Shown here piece after piece: positions 41,416 through 50,648 of a stretch of DNA of 64,000 bases (positions within the stretch are counted from its first letter, which is position 1; each line of letters opens with the position of its first letter). A model generated the notes under the pieces. The model was given only the letters and a program-made list of their open reading frames with translations. It was not told the DNA's origin and did not search any database. This DNA comes from Lepus europaeus (lineage: Eukaryota > Chordata > Mammalia > Lagomorpha > Leporidae), in the NCBI RefSeq assembly GCF_033115175.1, contig NC_084850.1:4525024-4589023 (forward strand), given 5' to 3'. The translations under genes and the position numbers were made by a program.

Positions 41416-41429
41416 AAAAAAGAAACAAG

Positions 41430-41600
41430 AGAGGTAATCTACACTCCATATCAAATGGACCTAACAGAAATCTACAGGAAATTTCATCCAATAGCTGCAG
41501 AATAGACATTCCCTTTTAAGTGCATTGGACATTTTCTAGGATAAACCATAAACTTTTTAATAAAAGTCTCAACAAAGAAAAAAAAAGAAATCATATCATG
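41430..41600 (+). repeat. L1 ORF2 scrap
   Basis: ATGGACCTAACAGAAATCTAC parallels the endonuclease region of the intact L1 near 59640. It is degraded and short. Confidence 0.6.
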
Positions 41601-41607
41601 CGGTGGA

Positions 41608-42002
41608 ATGAGAAGGCTATAACAAGAAGGCCGCTGGCAAGTGAGCATCAGTTACTCAGGAATGGCTTTGAAACTGACCTGGCAATGGAGCCTGCCTGGC
41701 AACAGGTTGTGATTGGATGGCTTTGAAACTCACATGGCAATCGGAGCCTGCCTGGCAACGGGCTGTGATTGCATGGCTTTGGAAACTGCCTGGCAACAGG
41801 CTGTGACTGGTTGAAGCATAGACTACCGCTTGACCAGATTGGCTGGCCTTGGCTATATAAGCTGTTGTACTAACTGAAATGAACGTGTCTGTGGGCTGCT
41901 TGCCTCAAAACCACTTTCACCCAGCTCCCAGGGTCTATGTAGTGACTCCGCACCTCTTGCCCCCACCACGCTCCTCCTCTCAGAAATGAATCCACTGCAA
42001 CA
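41608..42002 (+). repeat. Probable solo LTR of an endogenous retrovirus
   Basis: The segment starts TG and ends CA. It has a U3-like part with tandem units starting ATGGCTTTG (41662, 41716, 41773), a TATATAA at 41854-41860, and a short R/U5-like rest of about 140 bases. No gag, pol or env sequence is present. Exact ends and family are unconfirmed, and no clear target-site duplication is seen. Confidence 0.5.
41662..41808 (+). repeat. 54-57 bp tandem repeat, 2.6 copies
   Basis: Units begin at 41662, 41716 and 41773, and each carries GCCTGGCAAC. The third unit has lost its middle. Enhancer-type repeats of this kind are common in retroviral U3. Confidence 0.85.
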
Positions 42003-42033
42003 CTGTTGAGAAATCAACTGCAACACCAGCATG

Positions 42034-42492
42034 TATATTTTTTAACTTTTATTTAATGAATATACATTTCCAAAGTACAGCTTATGGATTACAATGGCTT
42101 TTCCCCCACATAACTTCCCTCCCACCCACAGCCCTCCCATCTCCTGCTCCCTCTCCCATTCCATTCTCATCAAGATTCATTTTCAATTCTCTTTATATAC
42201 ACAAGATCAGTTTAGTATATACCAAGTAAAGATTTCAACAGTTTGCACCCACACAGAAACACAAAGTGTAAAGTGCTGTTTGAGTACTAGTTATAGCATT
42301 ATTTCACATTATACAACACATTAAGGACAGAGATCCTACATGAGGAGTAAGTGCACAGTGACTTCTGTTGTTGACTTAACAAATTAACACTCTTGTATAT
42401 GGTGTCAGTAATCATCCCAGGCTCTTGTCATGAGTTGCCAAGGGTATGGAAGTCTTTTTAGTTCACCAACTCTGATCTTATTTAGACAAGGT
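42034..42492 (-). repeat. L1 3' end, antisense
   Basis: T-run, AACTTTTATTTAATGAATAT and complemented 3' UTR to ATTTAGACAAGGT. Confidence 0.85.
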
Positions 42493-42741
42493 TTAGCCAG
42501 CGCCGAGGCTCACTATGCTATTCCTCCAACTGCAGCGTCGGCACCTCGGGTTCTAGTCCCAGTCGAGGCACTGGATTCTGTCCTGGTTGCTCCTCTTCCA
42601 GTCCAGCTCTCTGCTGTGGCCTGGGGAGACAGTGGAGGATGGCCCAAGTGCTTGGGCCCTGCACCCGTATGGGACCAAGGAGGAAGCACCTGGCTCCTGG
42701 CTTCAGAATGGCACCATGCACTGGCCTTAGCTGCCACAGCA
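42493..42741 (+). repeat. CSINE fragment
   Basis: GCCAGCGCCGAGGCTCACTAT head through GCACCTGGCTCCTGGCTTCAG. The CT-rich part and tail are missing. Confidence 0.75.
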
Positions 42742-42867
42742 TGTATTTTTACTGATCACAATGAACTGGCGTTTTTAAATTAAGACTATTTTCTGAACAA
42801 TTTACTTACTGTAGGGTTAACCTTATGAGCATAAATTTAACTTAAAACAGATCCTTGATTAAAAAAA

Positions 42868-45060
42868 AAAAGAAGAATGGGAATAGGAGAGGGAAAAGGA
42901 AGCAGGGTAGGAATACAGGCAGGTGGGAGGGTAGCATGGGAAGTATCACTATGTTCCTGAATTTGTATATATGAAGTGCATGAAGTTTGTATACCTTAAA
43001 TAAAATTCTTAAAAAGAAGATATCTCAACAAAGTAAAGGCACTATAATACAAATCCATAACCAGCATCTAGGCAATATATGGCAAATCCTCAGCCATAGC
43101 TAAGAAAAATTTAAAAACCTTGGAATAATTTTAACCAGGGACAGGAAAGATTTCTACAAAAAATTATAAGACATTAATGAAATAAATAAAGAACACACCA
43201 AAAATGAAAGAAACCTTCATGTTCATTGATTGGAAGAACTGATATCATCAAAAAATCCATGTTACCCAAAGCAATTTACAGGTTCAATGCTATACGAATC
43301 TAAATACATCAGACATGCTTCAAAGACATAGGAAAGAAATTGCTGAAATTCATTTGGAAACACAAACAACCTCTACTAGTCAAATCAATCTTAAGCAATG
43401 AAAAATACAGACGTATCAAAATACCAGATTTCAAGACCTACTCTAGGGCCATAATAATCAAAATGGACTGATATTGCCACTAAAATAGACATATGGAACA
43501 ATGGAACAGAATAGAAACCTTGGAAATTAATTCACACATGTATCAGCAGCTAATCATTGACAAACGGATCCCTGGAGAAAAGACAGTCTCTTCAACAAAT
43601 GATGATGGAAATATTAGATTTCCACATGTAGAAGTTTGAAACAAGACCCATGCCATGCAACCTTTACAAAAACCCACTCACAGTGAATCAAGCAACTAAA
43701 CCTAAGACCTGAAACTATGACACTACTAGAGGAACACATAGGGGAAATGCTGCAACACATTGGCCTAGGCCAAGACTTCTTATAAAAGAACCATGAAGTG
43801 TAGGCAATAAAAGCAAAACTACATACATGTGATTGCATTAAACTAAGAAGCTTCTGCACAGCAGTCAACAAACTGAAAACCAATAGAATGTGGGAAGTAC
43901 TCACAAACTATACATCGGATAAAGGATTAAAATCCAAAATATAAAATGAGATTGAGAAATTCAACAACAACAAAAGAAACAATCCAGTTAAGAATTGGAA
44001 AAGGGATTTGAACAAGCATTTTTCAAAGTACGACACACATGTGGCTAACAGACACAAGACAGAATGCTCAGAGTCACTTGACATCAAAAACAAGAATGAG
44101 GCATCACCTCACCCCAGTTGGAATGGCTATCATCCCCTTGGGGCTGGCCCTGTGGCGCAGCGGGGTAAAGCCCTGGCCTGAAGCGCCGACATCCCATATG
44201 GGCGCCGGTTGTGGTCCCGGCTGCTCTCTTCCTGTCCAGCTCTCTGCTATGGCCTGGGAAAGCAGCAGAAGATGGCCCAGGTCCTTGGGCCCCTGCACCC
44301 GCGTGGGAGACCCAGAGGCAGCTCCTGGCTCCTGGCTTCAGATCGGTGCAGCTGTGGCCGTTGTGGCCATCTGGGAAGTGAACCAGCAGATGGAAGACCT
44401 CTCGCTCTGTCTCTACCTCTCTCTCTAACTCTGTCTTTCAAATAAATAAAATAAATCTTTTTTAAAAAAAAGAATGACTATCATCCTCAAATTGAAAAAT
44501 AGTAAGTTCTGGTGAGGATGTATAGAAAAGGGTACTTCTAACGCACTATTAACAGGAATGTAGCATGGTAAAACCATTGCAGAAGATTTATGGAAATTCA
44601 TCAGAAAACTATAAATAGATCTATCATATGACCCAGCTATCCCAACCTGGAAATACATCCGAAGGAAATGAAAGTAGCATATGAAAGATTTATCTGCACT
44701 CCTATGTTTATAACACACAACAATTCACAATATCTTAGATATGGAATCAACCTAGATGCCTACCAACTGATGGCTGCATCAAGAAAATGCAATCGAATAT
44801 TACTCAGACATAAAAAATGAAATCATGATATTTGCAACAAGACGGATTCAACTGGAGATCATCACGGTAATGACGAAAGCCATGCCAAGAAAAGGAAGTT
44901 ATCACATGTTTTCTCTTATTTCTGGTAGTTATTAGATAGAGGATAGAAAATGTGTGCATGTCTAATCATTTGTTACATAGTTATAAGTATGGATTCACTG
45001 AATCATTCCTTGTAAATGCCAACATACCTTTGTTTTGGATGTTAAAAAATCACAAGAGTA
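42868..45060 (+). repeat. Old L1 tail followed by another old L1 (ORF2 3' part and 3' UTR)
   Basis: 42868-43013 is an older lagomorph-type tail (TTGTATACCTTAAATAAAAT). From 43020 on, phrases parallel ORF2 of the intact L1, for example AGACCTGAAACTATGACACTA near 43705. The last part (44470-45060) is a degraded 3' UTR. Confidence 0.6.
44140..44472 (+). repeat. CSINE
   Basis: GGGCTGGCCCTGTGGCGCAGC head and CAAATAAATAAAATAAATC tail, inserted in old L1. Confidence 0.85.
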
Positions 45061-45062
45061 CC

Positions 45063-45319
45063 TTGGATTGAGCCTCCACCTCCATTAGGATTCCAGCTCC
45101 CTACTATTGTGAACCTTGTAAGGCAGCAGGCGATGGCTCAAGTACATGGGTCCCCACTACAATGTGGGAGACCTGGATTGAGTTCCAGGATACTAGCTTC
45201 AACTTGGCATAGCACCCACTCTTGCAAGCATTTGGGGAGTGAACCAGTGGTTGGAAGATCTCTGCCTCTCCCCTCTCCCTGTCTTCCCTCTGCCTCTCGT
45301 CGTCCCTCTCCCTCTCCCT

Positions 45320-45359
<40 letters not shown>

Positions 45360-45546
45360 TTTTTCCTCTCTCTCTCCCTCATCTTCCTTTCCCTTGCCCG
45401 CTTGCTGTGCCTCTCCCTCTCTTCACTCTCCCTCTCTTCACGCTCCCTCTCCCTCCTTTTTCTATCCCTCTCCCTCTCCCTCTTCAGACTCACTCCCTCT
45501 TTGTGCCTGTCTCTCTCTCATTCAAAGAAATAAAAATAATTTTTAA
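45063..45546 (+). repeat. Old CSINE with a large CT-rich expansion
   Basis: The middle GGAGACCTGGATTGAGTTCC is CSINE-like. The usual short CT run has grown to about 250 bases of CTCTCC-type sequence (45264-45510) before the AAATAAAAATAA end. Confidence 0.65.
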
Positions 45547-46170
45547 ATATAAGGTGATTTTACCAGAGAACATTGGGGAAACTCTGCAAGGCATTGGCAT
45601 AGACAAGGACTTTTTGGAGAAAGCCCAAAAGTGTAGGCAATCAAAGCCAAAATTGTCCAATGGGATTACATCAAGCTGAGAAGTCTGAACTACAAAAAAA
45701 TCAGCAAAGTCAAAAGGTAACCAACAGAATGGGAGAAAATAGTTTTGTCTAACAGCCACAAAATGCAATATTATTCAACCATTTTTTTTAAAAAAGGGGG
45801 GGTTTGCCAATATACACTACAATGTGGGTGAGACCAGAGGACCTTATGCTAAGTGAACAGGCCAGTCACTAAAGGACAAATACAGTAGTAGTCCACTCAC
45901 AAGGGATATTCAGAGGCATCACATTCATATAGACAGAGAGTACGATAGTGATTTTCAGGGGCTTGTGGAAATGAGGATAGGGAGTGAGCGTTTAATGGGG
46001 ACAGACTTTCAGTTTGTGAAGACGAAAAAATTTCGGAGGTGGCTGGTAGTGATAGTGCTACAACAGTGTGAGTATGCTTAATGCCTCTGAAATCGATAAT
46101 CAGAAATGATTAGTAAACGTTATCTTATGTATATTTTACAATAATAAAATTTTGGAAGAAATAATACTAC
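45547..46170 (+). repeat. Old L1 3' end (L1M type)
   Basis: GGGAAACTCTGCAAGGCATTG (ORF2 end), then CTTATGCTAAGTGAACAGGCC and TGATTTTCAGGGGCTTGTGG are typical of old L1M 3' UTRs. It ends in an A-rich tract. Confidence 0.65.
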
Positions 46171-46609
46171 TGGGAAGAAAAGATGATGTTCATTTGCCAT
46201 GAGTATGTCAAGACCCACTGTATACATATGTCTTTATGAACACAGATGTAGATATAAATACAAATCACATAAAGCTATATGTAGCTATCTGGAACCTGAA
46301 TGTTTAAGGGTGAAACTGGGTTCTTATGATATTTTTTTATTCTTTATAGATCGGTCAATATTTTGGAATATGGTGGAAACGTGCTCCTTCAACTTTCCAC
46401 TAATTGAGCGCTATATTTAATGGAGTCTTAAGCCTGTGATCATTAAGTATGTTGAAAATACAGTATCGAAAAATTAAAAGAAAAAAAGGAAGGGGTAGTG
46501 GGGCATGGCGGTATCGATTTGTTCTTCGAATAGCATCTTTGAGATAAATGAAAACGATTCTATTTCTGCGAATAAAATAAACAATAAAAATCTTCGCAGG
46601 AACCCTTTC

Positions 46610-47700
46610 AAGTGCCCCGGCGTGTCTGGCTGATTCAGGCACCCGTGGGAGGCGGGTGTCTTCTCTGAGCGATGGGCATGGCCATGGGCACCGCAGGCCC
46701 CATGGAGCGTCTGGCCTGGCACGCAGACTCTTCATGCACAGGCTGCCCCTGGACAAAGGCTCCAGGGTAGCAGGGACACCTCTCACTTTCCACGGAGCAC
46801 TTAATCCAGAAGCCAGGATGCGACCAACCACCAGAGAAGAGAAGACACCCCCGAAACTCAGCCCAGCCCTGCTCGCCGCCCTCCAGGTCCCCAGGACGCC
46901 CTGGAGCCACACCACTCCCCTCTCACCATTACCGCGTCACGGGACCCTGGCTGTCGGCGCCTTGGTCTGATGGGAGACGACACGATTCCGCAGAGGACCG
47001 GGGCTCAGGGCTATGCCAAGCACCAGGGGGAGGAGTCGCTGGGAGGACCAAGAGGCCCCCGGGATAGCAATGCCCTCTGACCTCTGCCCACCAGCGACCC
47101 GGAAGATGTGAGCTCGCCCAACTTCCGCCTGGTGATGCAAGAGGAACGTCTGAGGTGGGTGGTTGCACTCTTCGTGGGGGACGGGGCCCAGGCTCTGTGA
47201 GGAGTCCAGCTTGGACCCGAGGCGTAGCTAGGAAGCCCCCAGCCCCCACAGAGGGCCCCAAAGACCCAGCCCTGACCCTGCTCTCGGCGCCACGCCTCCT
47301 GGGGCCCGCGTGGGGAGCGGATCCCGGCTCCCATCTTCCACATCCGGGGACTCTGGGAGGCGCAGCCTCAGCGTGACGTGGGGAAGACTCGGGTGTGCGG
47401 AGCTGGAAGGCCCTGAGAGGCGGAGCTGGAAGGCCCTGAGCGGCTCCGCACTGAGGCGGCCCCACGTCACCCTAGTCCAAGGACCCCCCCCCCCCCCCGT
47501 CCGCCCTTTCCCTGTGTCGGCCCTGGGAAGCCCTGCGCGTGGAGGCAGCCTGCGACGCCCCTGCCGTGGGGGGCCTCAGAGGGGAAAGGGCCTGGGTGTG
47601 AGGGGAGGGGAGCCCCGCTTTGTCAGGTAGCGAGGGAAGGGCATGGGGAGAACGGGGTGGGGGTGGGGGCTAAGGCTCCAGAGCAAGGCCCCCTCCCCGC
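46610..47700. promoter_or_regulatory. CpG-rich island, candidate promoter
   Basis: CpG is dense here, unlike the rest of the window. The core contains a pair of inverted TGACGTGGGG motifs (47374-47383 and 47460-47469), a 23-bp tandem duplication between them, Ets-like TTCCGC/GGAAG sites and a 15-base C run. It lies 3-4 kb upstream of the MAGE-A gene. It could serve that gene or an unrecognised one. Confidence 0.6.
47095..47154 (+). other. Candidate exon in the CpG island
   Basis: A 60-bp open segment is framed by a strong acceptor (CTCTGACCTCTGCCCACCAG) and a good donor (CTGAG|GTGGGT). It would encode SSPNFRLVMQEERL-like peptide. I do not recognise the protein. It is not in an obvious frame with any neighbour. 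Confidence 0.25.
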
Positions 47701-48240
47701 AGCCTGCCCCTACCATCAGCCCTGTGAGGACCTGTGCAGGAAGAATAGACATAAAGGGCCTGGGCCCACTCAGGACCGAGGATGAACACTTTGATGACAC
47801 CCCAGAGAGAGGAGGCTCCCCTGAAATTGCTTTCCTTGAGAAACCTTATGCAGGTTTGTCCAGAGCTGATGTAGACTCACCTGAGTCTCCCAGGTATCAG
47901 GAAATTGAGATCTGTGGTCTGAAGCGAAGCTTCAGGTCAGCACAGGGGAGCACACTCCATCAACAGAGGGAGGAGTCCCAGGATCTACCAGAAGCCAAGG
48001 CATGGACACTTGGTGAACACTGAATGGGCCCACAGCCAAGAAAGATGGGACACTACGGAGTTTGAAAACCTCCTGTTCTCTATCCTGAGGGTCTGGCTCA
48101 GGAGTGACCCTACACAGCATGCTGATTTCCGCAAGGGCCAGGCATGTGGGGAGTCCTCAGGGAGTGGAGATCCTGGTCTAAAGGGAGAGGTCAGTTAAAC
48201 TCAGGAGCAGCAGGGGTAAGGAAGGGCAGGCCCTGGCAGG
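47701..48240 (+). promoter_or_regulatory. MAGE-A 5'-flank-like segment
   Basis: CTGTGCAGGAAGAATAGACAT, followed by AAAGGGCCTGGGC, and the later AGAGGGAGGAGTCCCAGGATC recall the repeated 5' flanking units of MAGE-A genes. It may hold an upstream non-coding exon. The assignment rests on memory of related sequences. Confidence 0.35.
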
Positions 48241-48469
48241 AGACCAGGTGGATAGGGCAGAGGAGAAGCTAAGGAGCCCCTAGTCCATAAAAGATTGCAT
48301 TTTGCTGACATCCCTGGAAATCCCACACATGCAGACAGAATACGGTAGCACCTCACCTCCATCTGTGTGCACCCAGGGACGTGAGGAACTTGTTTTGAGT
48401 GGGTGATATCAGGTCAACACAGGGAACGATCTGGTGTCCTGAAAAAATGGTCTTGTGACCTGCTGAAAA

Positions 48470-49081
48470 GGCCTGCATAGTTGTATAATAGGTTGAGCCA
48501 TCGCCTGCAACACCGACATCCCATATGGGCACCAGTTCAAGTCCTGTCTGATCCACTTCTAATCCAGCACCCTGGTAATGTGCCTGGGAAAGCAGCAGAT
48601 AATAGCCCAAGTCCCTGGGCCCCTGCGCCCACGTGGGAGACCTGGATGAAGCTCCTGGTTCCCGGCTATGGGCTGGCCCAGCCCTCGCCCAACCCTGACC
48701 TCTCTCTCACTTTCTCTCTCCCTCTTTGTTTTTTTTTTCGTTTGTTTGTTTTTTTATTTGACAGGTAGAGTTATAGACAGTGAGAGAGACAGAGAGAAAG
48801 GTCTTCCCTCTGTTGGTTCACTCCCCAAATGGCCGCTACAGCCGGCACTGAGCTGATCCAAAGCCAGGAGCCAGGGGCTTCTTCCTGGTCTTCCATGCGG
48901 GTGCAGGGGCCCAAGCACTTGGGACATCCTCCACTGCCCTCCCAGGCCACAGCAGACAACTGGACTGGAAGAGGAGCAACCGGGACTAGAACCCGGCGCC
49001 CATATGGGATGCCGGCGCCGCAAGGCGGTCTCTCTCCCTCTTTGCAACTCTGCCCTTCAAATAAATAAAATAAACCCTTAA
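48470..49081 (+). repeat. CSINE split by a second CSINE
   Basis: The outer copy runs 48470-48728 and resumes at 49029-49081 with the CAAATAAATAAAATAAACC tail. Confidence 0.85.
48729..49028 (-). repeat. CSINE nested inside another CSINE
   Basis: A T-run, then TTTGACAGGTAGAGTTATAG, ending CCGGCGCCGCAAGGCGG. TCTCTCTCCCTCTTTG, taken from the host element's CT tract, flanks it at 48713-48728 and 49029-49044. Confidence 0.9.
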
Positions 49082-49083
49082 AA

Positions 49084-49565
49084 ATATGACCTGCTAAATA
49101 AGAGTGTCAGTTGTTACATCAACAGCAGAGTCACTGTGCTCCCCATGTAGGACCTCTGTCCTTAATGTGTTGTACTATGAGAATTAACAGTAAAACTAGT
49201 TTTCAAACAGTACATTACACTTTGTGTGTCTCTGTGCAAATTGTTGAAATGTTTACTTAGTATAGAGTTGATCTTCTGTATATAAAGATAATTAAAAATG
49301 AATCTTGGGGGCCGACACTGTGGCGCAGCAGGTTAATGCCCTGGCCTGAAGCGTCGGCATCCCATATGGGCGCTGGTTTGAGACCCAGTGGCTCCACTTC
49401 TAATCCAGCTCCCTGCTATGGCCTGGGAAAGCAGTAGAAGATGGCCCAAGTGCTTGGGCCCCTGCACCTTCATGGGAGACCCAGAAGAAACTCCTGGCTC
49501 CTGGCTTCAGATCGACGCAGCTCTGGACGTTGTGGCCATCTGGGGAGTGAACCAGTGGATGGAAG

Positions 49566-49601
<36 letters not shown>

Positions 49602-49796
49602 CTCCTCTCTCTGTGTAACTCTGACTTTCAAATAAATAAATCTTTAAAAAAATTTTTTTAAAAAGAATCTTAATGAAGAATGGGATGGGAGAGGGAGTAG
49701 GAGGTGGGATGGTTTGGGGTGGGAGGAACCGGTATAATCCAAAAGTTGTACTTATGAAATTTAAAAAAAGCTTTCTATAAAAAATATGACCTGCTG
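49084..49796 (+). repeat. L1 3' end with target-site duplication, holding a CSINE
   Basis: Direct-orientation L1 3' UTR runs from AATAAGAGTGTCAGTTGTTAC to the tail near 49780. ATATGACCTGCT appears at its start and again after the tail (about 49785-49796). A CSINE sits at 49308-49659. Confidence 0.8.
49308..49659 (+). repeat. CSINE
   Basis: GGGGCCGACACTGTGGCGCAG head, a (CT)n run and a CAAATAAATAAATC tail. The L1 word GAATCTT occurs on both sides. Confidence 0.85.
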
Positions 49797-50084
49797 AGTG
49801 TCAAACGTAGTTTCAGGAGGGAATACTGAGAGTACTCCCAGCTCAGAATACTGATGGGGCCCACAGGTGCTTCAGATAACGGAGGCAGAGTCTCAGGCCC
49901 TGCCATTTGTCATGGTGAGGACTGACCAAGAGCATCACGCTTGTATACATGCACCCAGGGAATATGGCCACATTTTGCTGTTGCCCCAGGGCAGGCATGG
50001 CCAGATGTGAGGCCCACGTAGCCTTTTGTTCCCTCTGGGAGTTTGATTCATTACCTCAAGCGGGCAGAAGGGTGAAGTGCAGAC

Positions 50085-50335
50085 CCTGTCGGACCACAAA
50101 AATCTGAGTCGAGCAAAGAGGGGACTCTGCACTCCAGCACAGTGGAAACTACCGTCTAGTCCATCCTCCTGTCAGATCTGGGGTTCTGAGGGTGCTTCTT
50201 GCAGTCTGCAGCCTGAGAGTCACCACAATTCATCTTATAGGAGCTTCAAGAACCCACTGATGAAAGTCTTGGTCTGAGGCAGTGCCTTCAGATCACAGAG
50301 AAGAAAAGGCCCAGGCAGCATCAAGAGTCAAGGTG
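50085..50335 (+). promoter_or_regulatory. MAGEA11: MAGE-A type 5' segment, probable upstream non-coding exon
   Basis: CTTGGTCTGAGGCAGTGCCTT, followed by AGATCACAGAGAAGAAAAGGC and ending AGTCAAG|GTGAGA, follows the order of MAGE-A upstream exons. The donor lies near 50332. The 5' boundary is not determined. Confidence 0.5.
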
Positions 50336-50443
50336 AGATGAATCCCTTGAATATTGACACAGAACAGAGGTGACCCCAAAGAACCCAATCCCACTGCACC
50401 CTCGGGAAGACATGTCTCTCAATTCCACCTTCTGCTTCTCAAG

Positions 50444-50508
50444 GGACAGTCCTGACAGCAGGACACCAGCCCTACGAGACTCTCCTTAACGACCCAATGA
50501 GAAGGCCT
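50444..50508 (+). other. MAGEA11: MAGEA11-like exon 2, non-coding
   Basis: The acceptor CACCTTCTGCTTCTCAAG and the donor CCT|GTAAGT delimit 65 bp that align with the short exon preceding the coding exon of MAGE-A genes. In the frame joining the coding exon, a TGA lies at 50498-50500, so no N-terminal extension like that of the human long MAGEA11 form can be read through it. Confidence 0.6.
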
Positions 50509-50648
50509 GTAAGTGGGCCTTTATCTCAACCATCCAGGCTGTGGTACTCAGCTGAGCTACTCATGCTCTCCCTCTCTTCCCCAGGCTGGTGGCCTCCATC
50601 GACCAGCTGCTACCCACCCTTGTGCCAGCTGCCCCCAGGAAAGCCAAG

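Noticed and set aside
46335-46420. Short frame with SIFWN...ETC resembling part of a heat-shock-factor DNA-binding domain (HSFX is a human neighbour)
   Set aside because: Only about 20 residues are loosely similar, the frame stops at once, and the HSFX-like N-terminal hint at 47095 lies downstream rather than upstream. Not collinear, so treated as chance.
46929-47465. 178-codon minus-strand frame in the CpG island
   Set aside because: GC-rich DNA has few stops. No family resemblance and heavy Pro/Ala/Arg bias.
47770-48023. Open frame with EDEHFDDTPERGGSPE as a MAGEA11 N-terminal exon
   Set aside because: The similarity to the human long form is faint, and exon 2 at 50444-50508 carries a stop in the connecting frame. 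Kept only as MAGE-type 5' flank.
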